A stretch of DNA of 64,000 nucleotides. Source: Oscarella lobularis. Taxonomy: Eukaryota; Porifera; Homoscleromorpha; Homosclerophorida; Oscarellidae. This document shows positions 10,347-21,702 of the stretch, piece by piece. The notes beneath the pieces were generated by a model. It did no database searches and was not told the origin of the DNA. It worked only from the letters and a program-made list of their open reading frames with translations. Location of the stretch: positions 1,798,001 through 1,862,000 of the forward strand of contig NC_089194.1 in NCBI RefSeq assembly GCF_947507565.1, read 5' to 3'. A program made the translations under genes and the position numbers. How positions within the stretch are numbered: the first letter of the stretch is position 1; every line of letters begins with the position of its first letter.

Positions 10347-11933
10347 TCACAGGGTTTTAATTGTTTTCAGGACTTTCTGGACGTCTGCCGTCGAAAGCTT
10401 TGCATTATAATTGAGAAAGGCCTTCACAACAAAAGATCCACTTTTCCAAGAATCAAAATTCGAGCCGAGAACAAAGCGATCTTTTCTCAAATTATCGTAG
10501 GACCCTCCGGCGGACGAAATCGGCGAATAATAAGTCGTCTCCGTCCAGAATTCGACACCATCGCTTCTCAAATGCAAACCAAAAGGAGCAACGACTCCCT
10601 GCTTAGGCAGAACATTGCTCAGCTTGGTTCCCCTTAAATCAAAAGCAGAAGTGTGCGTTCGACCGCCAAAAAAATCGTTACGAATCGTGAGCCCATCGTC
10701 GCCGCCGGTGCTCGTTTGAAAAATCATCCCTGACGTGCCACTAAGTCCGAAATTTCGAGCGGCGAGCATAACAATCGTCTGATCGGAATACAAAAACGTC
10801 GCACCGCTCCCAGCTATCCCATTCACGTCGAGACCCTGCTTAGCCGTGTAATATTTCGAAGCGATAGTAAGATTCTTTTTATTCTTAATATCAAAATTCG
10901 GCGTAGTCGTCGAGAAAACGTAAAAATTGACGAGTCTCGAGTCGTCAACGAGTGAACCAGGCAGTGCAATAGGCGTCTGGCTTGTCATAAGGCAATAGGT
11001 GAGCGCAGCGTTGCTTGTGTCCTCCGCATCGGCGTCAGGATCAATCCAATACCGACCGTTTAACTTAACACTGAAATGCGTCTTGAGAATAGAGCAGCTA
11101 GCCGCCGCTGAAGTTTGATCGCGACCGTTACCCCCAAGCGATTTTTTAATCGTCATATCGCAGTAGATTCGAATAACGAGACCGTTTCTATCTATGGAAT
11201 AAATGTCGCTGTCTTTTCGAGGCACTTCCGCGCAGGTCGACGGATATTTTAAGGCGTAGGCGAATACAGCTGGCTCTTTGCACGTTCGATTTTGACTGTC
11301 GTAGAGGAGACCTCGTGCATTGCAGTCCAATAGACTCGTCGTGAGTTGCTGCAATTTTATCACTTCGTTGTACAGGTATTCGACTGTTGTGTTTAATTTC
11401 TGAGTGCCGCCAGGCGGCCCCTGCAAACCCGTGGTCCCCGTTTCGCCCTTGGTCCCTTTTATCCCGATCCCCTGTTCGCCTTTCTGACCTTCTGAGCCCG
11501 CTGATCCTTTTGGTCCCTGCTGGCCGCGATCGCCTTTGTTTCCCGCATTTCCTTTGGGTCCTATTGCGCCCTGGATTCCTTGAATTCCGGTGTTTCCTTT
11601 TGGTCCAGTTGGCCCAACTTTCCCGTCGTCTCCTTTCTCGCCTTTTGCTCCTACTAGGCCTATCTGTCCGTCTGATCCATTTCGGCCTTGAACTCCTCTA
11701 TCTCCCTTCTCTCCTCTTTCGCCTTTTATTGACTGGAGCGGTTTTCCGTTGAACAAAATCGTGGCCGATCCACAGGTCGTTATTTCGACGTTTCCCTCGT
11801 TCTTGCCACCCGATATAACAAGATTTCCGCTCTTCGTAATCAGAGAAGGTCGAGACGGTTCGTGTTTGTCGCACAACGACTGCGAAGACGCAGAAAAGAC
11901 GCAGAAAAAAGCGAAAACGACGAACGAGTGCAT
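10347..11933 (-). CDS. Secreted collagen-like protein with short triple helix and cysteine-containing C-terminal domain
   Basis: A single intronless ORF of about 528 residues. I chose ATG 11933 (MHSFVVFAFFCVFSASSQS), which gives a clean signal peptide; the longer frame would need a GTG start. Residues of about 75-180 are roughly 35 Gly-X-Y triplets (GERGEKGDRGVQGRNGSDG and so on) with one break near GIGIKG. A short helical stretch follows (YLYNEVIKLQQLTTSLLDC). The C-terminal part of about 310 residues has two cysteine motifs, TCAEVPRKDSDIYSI-RIYCDM and GRYWIDPDADAED-TYCLM. These recall fibrinogen-related and COLF1 C-propeptide half-motifs (YWIDP...YC.M) respectively. The rest is beta-rich and unassigned. 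A role as extracellular matrix or a soluble defence collagen is plausible. The absence of introns among intron-rich neighbours could mean retroposition. Confidence 0.85.
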   Translation of the reverse strand: MHSFVVFAFFCVFSASSQSLCDKHEPSRPSLITKSGNLVISGGKNEGNVEITTCGSATILFNGKPLQSIKGERGEKGDRGVQGRNGSDGQIGLVGAKGEKGDDGKVGPTGPKGNTGIQGIQGAIGPKGNAGNKGDRGQQGPKGSAGSEGQKGEQGIGIKGTKGETGTTGLQGPPGGTQKLNTTVEYLYNEVIKLQQLTTSLLDCNARGLLYDSQNRTCKEPAVFAYALKYPSTCAEVPRKDSDIYSIDRNGLVIRIYCDMTIKKSLGGNGRDQTSAAASCSILKTHFSVKLNGRYWIDPDADAEDTSNAALTYCLMTSQTPIALPGSLVDDSRLVNFYVFSTTTPNFDIKNKKNLTIASKYYTAKQGLDVNGIAGSGATFLYSDQTIVMLAARNFGLSGTSGMIFQTSTGGDDGLTIRNDFFGGRTHTSAFDLRGTKLSNVLPKQGVVAPFGLHLRSDGVEFWTETTYYSPISSAGGSYDNLRKDRFVLGSNFDSWKSGSFVVKAFLNYNAKLSTADVQKVLKTIKTL

Positions 11934-12193
11934 GGGAAATAACAAAATCACGTGAGACGTTAAACGGGGGAGTTAGAGTAGAGAAGGACGGGGAAAAAGA
12001 CAGTCAACATCAAATTAAAAAAAAAAAAACTATTTATACTTTGATGTTGATTGTGAAGAAGAAGAAACACATCTATCATCTCATACGGGGGAGAAGAAAG
12101 AAAAAGATTTTACTACAGTACTGTACTTAAATTAAAAACGCTAGATACAAGTAAATTCTTAGCGGGGGGAGTGGGGGTACGTGGGGAAATCTC
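11934..12193. other. Intergenic: collagen-like promoter and SIPA1L 3' flank
   Basis: No gene seen. A short inverted pair (ATCAAATT.. at about 12008 and TTTGATGTTGAT at about 12041) flanks an A-run. A poly-G/GGGAG tract lies near 12160. Confidence 0.3.
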
Positions 12194-15100
12194 TCACAGG
12201 TCAGACGTCATTTGCTGCTCGTTGTACCAGTCAGAAAAATAACGCGATTCGCTACCTGCCGCCGCTCCGTCGCCGCCGTGTTGCCGCAAATTCAAATTTT
12301 CTAACCTTTCCGCTTCCAAATCGCGACGAAGTTGCGCGTTTTCGTCGCGAACCTGTACGCGAGACAATAGAGAGACGACTTTTCTTTTTTTTTTAAAAAA
12401 ACTCGCTCTTACGTTATATAAATCTTCGGTCAATTTTCGAACATGGTCTTCTAGATAGGCTATTCGTAGGAAAGCATCTTCTAAGGGCGTAGCTGCAGTC
12501 AATTCTTCTCGCATCGTTTCCTAAAGAAGTACAAAAGTTAGGAGAACTTTTTTTTTTATTCTCTCTTTACCTTAGAACTGGCGCTGTGTCTTCTCACCAT
12601 CACCGCTCTATTCGTCACACTCGGAGACAAAGAAACTAAATCGGCGACTTGACGCTGACGTTGTTCCGCTAAAAAATCAAATCTAATTCGACGAAAATCG
12701 ACGTATGTTTATTCACACGTACCCGCCCCTGTTGTATCCTGAGGCAAAAGCTCCAAATTCTTCACTCTAGGACGAGTTGGCGTCGGAAGAGTCGACGAAG
12801 AGACGACCGTTTTTTCAGCCGGCTTTTCTCTCTCCAACGTCCTCGCTCTCTCCTCCTCCTCCTTCTCGTCGGCGAGACGATTCGCCGTTTCGACAATGCT
12901 GCCAATGCGACGATCGAAATTCGCCTCGGCGTCCGACGACTCCACGTCGTCTTCCGCCTCTCGATTCGGAACGAGTACTAACTCGCCACAAATACTTGAA
13001 TCACTACTACTACTACTACTATCTTTCTCCTCTCCGTCGTTTTCTGCTGGAACGGATCTTTCTTCTATGAAATTGTCATCGCTATCGGATGACTCGTACG
13101 GGGTTCTGCTGGTGCTAGTGCTAGTGCTGCTCTCGCCACTCTTATCTACCTTAAACCACGACGTGCTTGATAGAGATCCAGCGCTTCTACATAAAAGCAA
13201 TAGAATCTCGTTTAGAAAAAGGGAATTTTGCTTGTAGTTTTTAATTAATTAAGAGCACAGGGCCTACTATAACTATTTCTCTTTCACGTAGAGTAGACTA
13301 ATGGTTGGTCACTAGACTCATGATCTAGGTATGTACGTTCTTTAATAATTTTAGGAGTGTCGAGTTTAAAGACAATAAAGAAATGTATGAAGCTTTTTAT
13401 CCAGAATTATTTCTAAGTCTAGCAGTGTTGGTCCTCACAGGGCCTACTATAGTCCCTAACTATTTCTCTAGTGCGTTTTTTTTTTCTAATGCATGTGATC
13501 TTTTTTTTTACCTTGATTTGATGTGGCGTGGCTTTCTTCTTATGCGATCGGCACTCGCCGGGCGTTTCGTCGTCGAATTCGACGTCGTCACGTGTCGCGG
13601 AATCGTATTGGGAAGTTTCATTAGGACCTTGTCTTCTTTCGCATCTTTTTCTTCACTGGAAGCGACCCTGTGAATCAATTCTGGCGTCACAGACGGAGTA
13701 AAGAGAGACGACCACGAAAGCTGACGACGCAAACGAGTCCTACATAAGCAAAAAATCAACTTCTAGCTTAGTTAGCGTAACGCAACGTAAAATGACGTCA
13801 CAAAGGCAGACGTCCAATTACGTTACGTTGACTAAAAAAACCCGTACCCTCTCGCTTGGCCGTCCACTAGCGGCGGAATAACGATCACGTGAACAGAACC
13901 GGCTATTTGTAAGAGTTGCACAAGATTATCGTACTCCATATCGTGAACGGGCATATCCCCAATCTAACGTCGGCCCACGTGACTTTAATAGAGCCTCACG
14001 ATTGGCTAATTTACCTCAACTAATCGCGAACCCTTTCTCAAGCCCGCTTGATAAACGTAAGAGAACTCGTCGACTTCTCCGACGAGTCCTTGACCGTGGA
14101 GAACGAAGCCAAGTTGCCCGGAACTCGCCGTTTTGCGCAGCTGCATTTCCTGGGCCTAAGAAACACGCGCGCGCGCGGGCGCGCGCTAAGACTAGAAACA
14201 CCGACCCAGGAGTCTCGCCAGGAGTCTCGCCTTACTTCGCATCCGGACGTGACAGCGGCTAGTCGCTTGACAATTTCCTGTATGTCGCCACAGGATTCGC
14301 CGCCGCCGTCGCGCGGCAATTTCACAGTGACAAATTCACCAACATCGTAGTACAATTTGAGACTTGATACGAAAAAAAAATTAGAAATTCATTATTAAAA
14401 TTTTCTTTTTACCTGAATTCTCTCGTTGTCCACCCAATCACCGTTTTCGATGGAATAGAGAAGATGGTCTGCTTTGTGCTCTCGTCCACGAGAACAAAAC
14501 TATCTACGGAAATGCCCAAAACGCACGGAATGCTTTGTTGTCTGCTACTAAAATCGCCCCCCTCCACCTGGCAAACATCCCCGGATAAAATAATAAATAC
14601 AAACGTCGCGTTGGTGTCTTACCAGAACGTGCCACGTGATTGCTCCCTTGACTGCCGTCTCGAGAGTCAAATAAGGTTTGTTTTTGTCGCGTCGTCTCAC
14701 GGCGCGCGAAAAGAGTTTACCTGGGAATGAATGCGCAATTTTTTTCTCTAATGATGCATTCCCGGATTAGTTACCGTAGAGACCAAAGGCTGAGTCCAGC
14801 GTCTGGCTCGTTGAATAACTCTTCGCCAAATCGAGGAGATATTCCTTACGCGTACGTCTCGCCATGTCGGCGAATTTGGCCGATTTTTTCGCGGCGTTTT
14901 CGCCATTGAGAGCTGAAAATGTTCACGAATAATTATTGCCCCCTCCCCCCTCCCCCCCCCCCTCGCTTCGAACCTTTAGTTAGAATAAATTCTCTGAATC
15001 CGGATCCGTGTGAAAAAGTTCCCCCAGACGGAATTTCCGGCCCAAAGAAGGGAATCCCCACACTCCGCGATACGGCAATACTAATTTTAATAGTTTATTA

Positions 15101-17479
15101 AAAGGGGGCCCCCCCTATTAATTAATATTATTAATCCGCTGTACTTGTATTGGGGTCTTTCTCCTCTTGGTGACGTCGACGTGAGAAGACGTACTATGAT
15201 GAAAATGTGCTGAAAATTGGAGCGAATCATGCGAGGGGAAAACGGTTGGGATCCGGGTTCTTGAAAGATGATTGTCACGATGTCGTTGCCAATGTGCCGT
15301 TTCCGTAGAACCTGATTAAATAAATCAATAAATAAAATCAATTTTTTTTAAAAATTGATTTAGCACCTGTTGATCGTTGTTGCGCGTAAACGGAAGCAAA
15401 GTGGACACGTGGAACATGATTTCGAGATCGTGAAACGACGTAAAAACCGAATGGGTCCCCGTGGAGTCGCCTAACAGTAAACCCCAACGTCACACCCACG
15501 CACACAAAAAAAGAAAATATGAAGCACCTTTTGTATCAAGTTGAGCTCTATATCCCTGGAATCCTTTTAGTATGATTTTCTCACCGAGTAGTGTAAGAAA
15601 ATGGTCAAACTCTTCACTTCCGGTCTCTATTTATTTATTTATTTATTATTTATTTATGTAGTGTATACTTTACTAATCGACTTACCGTTCCCATACATTT
15701 CGTCTTCAGATGTCTGACCTGCTTTGCAGTACATGACTCCAATGCGATAGCGCGCGCTAAGCTAAACAAAAAACATAGGTTAATTCTACTTCTATTGGCT
15801 ATTGTGCTCCGTACCCCTTCCTCATCCAATTGCATGAGTCTTTCGGGAACTTTTCCCGTCTGAGCCAATCGCAGGCAAGATAATTGAAGTTCTCCGGCGA
15901 CGAATTCGAGTACGTCTTTCGCTGGCAATCCACGGTTGCCTGGTTTCGTCGACGTTGGAATCGAATCCTCAGGAATGCTGCCTCTCAAAACAATCAACTA
16001 AAAAATTTAGATAAAATCAAAAGAAAAGATTTTCGCGGTTTTTTTTTATTACGTCAGAAGTTCGAACGATGATTCGATATTGAAATTTTTCTCGACCCGA
16101 GTCGGCAGCCATTGGCTCTCGTCGCAGAGAAACGGCAATCGGGCCAAGATTCTCATCGATTCCCGTATAATTCTGATGATCTAAAAGAACCAGTATAATT
16201 ATAGAGATGAAATCCCCCCCCATGAATCTTCGAAGCCCCCACCTTGCCCATAGAAATATTTCCTATAATAAATGGCTCCCTGATCGACAAATTCAAAATC
16301 TCCAAGACCAGTTGGAATCTCTTTAGGAACAGCCTCATCCGGGACAAGCGGACTCATAGCAACGTCATCCTTCTTCAAACCCGGACCATTAGCACCCTCC
16401 TCCTTCGAATTCTTCTCCTCAATTTGATTCTCCTCCATAATCGTCTCATGCGCAGCCATGGAAACGCGCACTCGCCTATAATGAGCGGCCTGAGCGACCA
16501 AAGAGGGTCCCATAGCAACGTTCCCGATTTCATTTCGAAAAAACGGACAGGGAGCGGCGATTTCGTTTCCAACGCCATCGCCTTTATCGCCTTCGTCGAA
16601 TATATCCCCCGTCGTTCCCTTGGCGGCGGCGGAAGCGCCCGTTATCTTTTGAAGTTTGACGTCGGAGACCTTTCCTTGGCTCACTAATTCTCCGAGATTG
16701 AACGCCATGCTTTGGGTATCGAAATGAGCGAGAGAACGTTTCTTCAAACGTTCTAATTCGACTTTATCTATGACACCACGCGATTTTTCGCCGCCGCGCG
16801 ATTTTTCGCCGCCACGTGATTTTTCGTTCTTTTTCGGTGTCGACGAGATTGCTAATTTTCGTTTCGGAGACGAAAGACGCGGCGAATGCGTCGCCATGAC
16901 GATGGAAGATGAATTGAGATGACTCATGGATTCGCTTCCACTACCAATACTCGGTCGTTTGATAGCAATGACAGAATTCCCGTCTCGTTCTGCCACGCCC
17001 ATTCTAGCTAGCCATTGGAGGGGAGAATTTCGATTTATCGACGCTGTCGTCGATATGGAAGCCGTTTTGTTGGAAGACGGGGAATTTTCTCGTTGTTGCG
17101 AATCGTCGCCCATTCCTTCGGAATCTTCCAATTGTTCGGGCGAGTGAAATTGATGTCCGAGAACGGGTCCGGGACTTCGTTGGTCGCCGATTTCTGGCGA
17201 CGGTTTATAATGGGAAAGGAGCGAAAAAAATGAATTTCTCGAGCCCACGCTCGTCATTTTTTTCGGCGCTTTTCTCGCGTTCGTACGTTTTTCCGACGAT
17301 ACGGGTTCTTTCGTTGCGACCACGCCTCCGCTTTTTTCTCGCGTTTGCGTCGTTTGGGAGGCGAGAGAGAGGTCGTCTGGACCGTGCGTTGTCGCGTGTG
17401 CGCCGACGTTGCTCGCTGGCGCGTTCGGGGAGCGATCGAGGGCCTGGGAACGCGATAACCCGATCCCCTCACTCGCCAT
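12194..17479 (-). CDS. SIPA1/SIPA1L-like Rap GTPase-activating protein (Rap-GAP + PDZ + coiled coil)
   Basis: Starts at ATG 17479 ([18 protein letters not shown]) and ends at 12194. The first big exon (16199-17479) is a Ser/Lys-rich disordered N-terminus ending in the family signature [11 protein letters not shown]. The next exons continue [45 protein letters not shown] and [20 protein letters not shown]. The Rap-GAP core ([38 protein letters not shown]) sits at about 15150-15320 and includes the catalytic-loop HIGND asparagine. The [16 protein letters not shown] linker follows, then a PDZ domain ([19 protein letters not shown] at about 14020-14130). The C-terminal exons are Ser-rich, and the last (12194-12514) is a coiled coil ([18 protein letters not shown]). 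The order matches SIPA1L proteins, which switch off Rap GTPases at junctions and the cytoskeleton. One intron holds alternating GC (about 14166-14188), another a C-tract (about 14938-14964). Confidence 0.92.
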
Positions 17480-17769
17480 ATTGTTTTCTTTCGCTTCCTC
17501 TTCGTCGCCGCGCACTTCCTAACGACGATCGATGATCGTTACGCTCTTCGAAAGCTTCCTGCTCGTTCGCCCGTTATATACGACCTCGGGTTGCGGTCGA
17601 GAAGACGCTTTTCTATCCGTCAGACGCACGCTAGATACACACAATGTGCTGCACTCCCGTATCAGAGAATCCTTATCTTTTTTCCTTGGGAGTCGTTCTC
17701 GCTAGAATGTCGCTTCTTTGTCGCTTTGTTTACCCGATTTTGCTTTCGAGTAACACAGTCGTCAAATAG
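17480..17769. promoter_or_regulatory. Divergent promoter region: SIPA1L (minus) and membrane protein gene (plus)
   Basis: 290 bases between divergent start codons. A TATATA motif lies at about 17575-17580. No ORF is supported. Promoter function is inferred from the divergent arrangement. Confidence 0.4.
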
Positions 17770-18967
17770 ATGGCAATCGATCGTCTATGTGGCCTTGTTT
17801 TAGCTTGTTTTCCCTACGTTTCCAGCCAAGACACGACAAACCAATCAACGTCTGTCGTCGTCCAGTACCGGTTTCAATCTCCCACGGCAATGCCCTACTC
17901 ACACGCCAACTCACACACCTCGTCGACGCCGGGATTGACGCATTCGTCATCGATTCAGGACGTCATATCCTCCGCCACCTTGTCTGCGGTCAATCATACC
18001 ACGGCCACGCCCACTTCCATAACACCGACTCCCGTCAAGAAGAAGAACGCCACGAATGATAATGAAAAATTCTTTCCCATAGGTGACGACGAAAAAAATT
18101 AATTAATTAATTAATTAATTTTGTCTCTTCGCGAAGATTTTCGCAATTCTTTGAATAATTCAACGTCGATGACGTCAGATTCAGATGGGCGTGGTTTCTT
18201 TTTAACTTCCAATGGGGGAATCGCTCTGATTATCTTTCTCGTTTTCGCTCTGACGTTCTCCATTGTCACATGCATTCTTCTATTCACGTGGAGAAGGTGA
18301 CAAAGAGGGGTCCTCATGTCTGAGATGATGACAGGTTGCCATAGAGACAACCCGCGTTGCAGTCGAGACGGTCTAAAGGCGGCGCGTTCGTCCTTTTCAA
18401 CGCTTCCCGTCCAGCACGTCTATACAAACAAAGGGTATTTTGATAGTGAGGCTTCCCCTATAAAAGCCCTAGGCTTATGTAATAGAAACTACATATATAT
18501 ATATATAAAGAATACGATTTTTATTTGATCCTGATCGTCGTATTTCTTTCTAAACTATTCGAGAATAGCTACACAGTAAAGAAACCGAGTTGGTTACAGT
18601 ACTTCTTCCTTCAATGCCCCTTTTGTCCCTTATGTAGATGTTCCCAGTCCCCCTTATACTGTATGTATGTACAGTTGTCTACTTCTTACTGTATATTCCC
18701 TGCCCTCTCTTAGAGCTGATGGAACGGCGACAGCTTCCGTTGAAGTTGTCCAAGAGCCTGTAACTATGACAACGAGTGATCGGTATGGTTTTTTGGTGGT
18801 GGGGGAGAGGAGTCGTCTTGAGATTACCTTGTCTTCACAGAAAACGAAAATTGGGTCAGTACGACGGAAGAATGACGGAAGAAGAAATGAAAATCAGTCA
18901 AGGACGCATGAAACGCGTTTCCTTCTTCGACCCGACGAATGACGACGTGTGGGAAAGCGAAATTTAG
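17770..18967 (+). CDS. Orphan type I membrane protein with Ser/Thr-rich ectodomain
   Basis: Four exons read in one frame: 17770-18082, about 18137-18296, about 18712-18772 and about 18838-18967. Exon 1 begins with a signal peptide (MAIDRLCGLVLACFPYVSS). A Ser/Thr/Pro-rich stretch follows, likely O-glycosylated, with NQS, NHT and NAT N-glycosylation sites. Exon 2 ends in one transmembrane helix (GIALIIFLVFALTFSIVTCI) and a basic stop-transfer LLFTWRR. Exons 3-4 give a short cytoplasmic tail (EVVQEPVTMTTSD, then RMTEEEMKISQGRMKRVSFF) ending ESEI. All junction phases agree and use GT-AG. If the splice at 18297 is not used, the protein stops right after the helix at 18300. I do not recognise the family; a small mucin-like receptor or adhesion protein is an inference. 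Confidence 0.6.
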
Positions 18968-19163
18968 ATAGAATAGAAGAAAGACCCTTTTTTTTAAATC
19001 GACAAGCCATAGCATGACAAAGAAACGAATAAACAACAAGACATCCTATGGGCGGAGTCTCGCGAAGAAGATAGAGAGGCAAGCAAGAGGGGAGGAAGCG
19101 GCAGTAGAACAAGAACAGACACAAAAGCAAACGCAATTAGAGGGGATGAGGTATCCGGGATAT
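18968..19163. other. Convergent 3' flanks of the membrane protein and tetraspanin genes
   Basis: About 200 bases between convergent stop codons. It contains AATAAA in plus orientation at about 19028. No gene seen. Confidence 0.35.
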
Positions 19164-19850
19164 CTAGGACTTGAGAGCGCTGGCCAAACAACAAGCAAAT
19201 ATGATGCCCATTATCTGTATGAGAGCGAGAGCGATTCCAATGCCGGCGACGGCGATGAGATTATCTTCGATGAATTTCTGGAATTCCGGCTTGCATCCGA
19301 TAGCGTAGTAGACCGTGCACGTTGATCCTGACATGGTCTTACAACAGCTATCCGGGATGGACATGCCGTACATGTTCCAATCCGAGGTCCCGTTCACTCC
19401 GCAGCAACTGAATTTCTCTTGAATCGTGTCCCACGCTTTTCGAACCGGGTCGCTCGTGTTATATTCCTTGATCGTCTTTTCGAGACTTTCGGTGAGCGTG
19501 TCTTCGACTTTGTCGCGATAGACGGCGGCGAGAATGCCGGCGACGATTTCGACGATGAATGTGAGGCAGAGGAGAACGGCGAAGATGAGGAGAGCGATGC
19601 GCGATTCGCAGCACGCGCCGATGCAGCCGAGAAAACCGAGGAGGGTGATCAGACATCCGGCGGCGATGAGAATGTTCGCCGCGTTCGCCCATTCCGTATC
19701 GGCGATCTCGAGGAAGCTGTCGTATTCGATTTTGAGCCAAATTCCGACGCCGAGAACGGTGACGCCGCCGGCCCAGAAGATGAAGTTGAAGATAAAGAGA
19801 AGATACTTGACGATCTTCATGCCCGTGCTTAGATCGTGATCGCTGCCCAT
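19164..19850 (-). CDS. Tetraspanin
   Basis: Single-exon ORF of 228 residues from ATG 19850 (MGSDHDLSTGMKIVKYLLF). The frame stays open upstream, but that part is basic and Ser-rich and is probably 5'UTR. There are four membrane helices: about residues 13-35, 56-78, 88-112 and 200-225. The large extracellular loop carries the family CCG motif (FSCCGVNGTSDW), then DSCC, TC and a final GC before the fourth helix, making six loop cysteines. CC and CXXXC-type juxtamembrane cysteines (GACCES, FACC) are likely palmitoylation sites. An NGT and an NTS site in the loop fit N-glycosylation. Tetraspanins organise integrins and other receptors in the plasma or endosomal membrane. Length and motifs fit a CD9/CD63-like tetraspanin; the orthologue cannot be named. 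Confidence 0.95.
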   Translation of the reverse strand: MGSDHDLSTGMKIVKYLLFIFNFIFWAGGVTVLGVGIWLKIEYDSFLEIADTEWANAANILIAAGCLITLLGFLGCIGACCESRIALLIFAVLLCLTFIVEIVAGILAAVYRDKVEDTLTESLEKTIKEYNTSDPVRKAWDTIQEKFSCCGVNGTSDWNMYGMSIPDSCCKTMSGSTCTVYYAIGCKPEFQKFIEDNLIAVAGIGIALALIQIMGIIFACCLASALKS

Positions 19851-20166
19851 CTTTTCTTTTTTTCTCGGTTGCGCTTCGAGGGAGGAGGATTGGACGACAA
19901 GGAGGAGGCCAACGCCCAAGCGTGAGGAAGAGGAGGCGACTGCCGGGTTACGAATCTTACCACTCGCTCGAGCTATTCGCACTATTCGACTAATTGACCA
20001 ATCGCGTCGCTTCAACGAAGCGAGCGTTAACCTATCAACGAACAGATATCAAAGCACGTGATCCGACTAGGTTCCGTTCACTGTGACGTCATTTCTTCAC
20101 AACGGGTGGCAAGCTGGAAGGGAGACAATGCAATGGCCGAGCCGGGGGGCGGACGGTCGACGTTTC
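19851..20166. other. Tetraspanin 5' flank and SART1 3' flank
   Basis: 316 bases, no supported gene. It includes the tetraspanin 5'UTR and promoter (CACGTG at about 20056, TGACGTCA at about 20082). SART1 ends at its right edge. Confidence 0.35.
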
Positions 20167-21667
20167 TCACCTCGCAAATTTTCGTGCTCCGCCACTAAGC
20201 ACGACGAATGGAGCGTGCGATTGCTTCTGCTTTTCTTGCATCATAGCAACGGTGTTGAGGGGCGTGTCCGTGCAGCTCATCTTCTTCAGCATCTATCAAA
20301 GAAAACAAAAGCCCGTACATCACGAGTCCCGCGCGTGTTAGGCACCCGCCTCTCTATGTACTACAGTACTTACTTCCGTGTCTTGCTTTTTCTTCGATCT
20401 TTTCTCCAATTTCAGTTTTCCCGGATTCTTCCCGTGGAATTTGTGAGACATAAATCGAAACGCCTAGTCACAAGACCCATACAATTTTTATAAAGCAAAT
20501 ACGTATATATAAAGACCTCTTTGGGCGTCATTTCATCGCCCTTGTCATTGATATACTTTATATTGACTTTGGGCTTATAATCGGACTTTTCCCTAAAGCT
20601 CCCCCCATCGAAACGATCCCCCCTTCGATCGCGGAATTCCCTCTGGAACATAGCCTCCCTGGACGACCAATTACCGCTCTCTACATCCTTAATTTCTAGA
20701 CTCACGTGGACGCTTCCACGACGACGTGTTTCGCGCTGTCTCGCTCCACAAATTCGAATTTTTTATCGAATTTTTTCTTCTGTTCCGGCGCGTCGATGAG
20801 CCCCTTTCTCGACGCTATTTGAAGCGCCGCTCCGATGCTCGATCCCACGACCGGTTCCGCTTCAAATCCGGCTGACGTAGCGTGGTCTTCTTTCTTGTCG
20901 TCTTGACTGGATTCTTCAATAGCCTCTTCCCAGCTTTCACTATATTCTACTTCCTAGAGAAAAGCGTCATAGAAGGGGAAACGCGTGCTCTCTCTCTCTC
21001 GCCATTTTCTCTTCCTCAATTTTAACAGGCCTTGGCCTGGAATCTGATTAAATAAATACATAAATTAATAAAATCTCTATAATTAATTATAGATACCTTC
21101 TTGACTGCTGGTTTCTCCTACGGTGCGACAGAATTCTGCAATTGAACTTAATTCAATTTTTCCCGAAGTCGGTTTTTCGTCCACTGGCTCCTTTTTCAGT
21201 GACGTCACTTTGGCTAGAATTTCTTCCACCTAAAACGACGATAGATAATAAATAAAAAATCGATTTTTTTTCTCCTCCTCACGTTTTTTATTCCTTCGTC
21301 TTTTCGTGTCTGAAGTCGTCTTGATCTGCAACAAAGTTGCAATCAATAAATAGATTTTTTAATTTTTACCTTTCGAGAGCTTTTTGGAGTTCCGCTTCGG
21401 CTTCGTCGTCTTCCGACAAGACAATTCCTATACGAAAAAAAGTTTCTAGAAATCAATAATTAATTAATTTAATTACCATCGTCGTCGTCGTTTCGACGAA
21501 TTGAAAATATTTCGTCTCTATCTTCTTCTTTCTTCACCTTTGCTTTTGCATCCGTTTCTCTTTCGGATCTTTTTCTCTTTCTAAGGAACAAGTAGACTGA
21601 TGACGTCACGTTCTAATAAGCCAGCTAACTCTTTCTTCTTCTTCTTGGGTCTCTTAAACCGAACCTA

Positions 21668-21702
<35 letters not shown>

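Noticed and set aside
14166-14188. Alternating GC tract as a regulatory Z-DNA element
   Set aside because: It lies in a SIPA1L intron, and a simple-repeat explanation is enough. No other evidence for function is visible.
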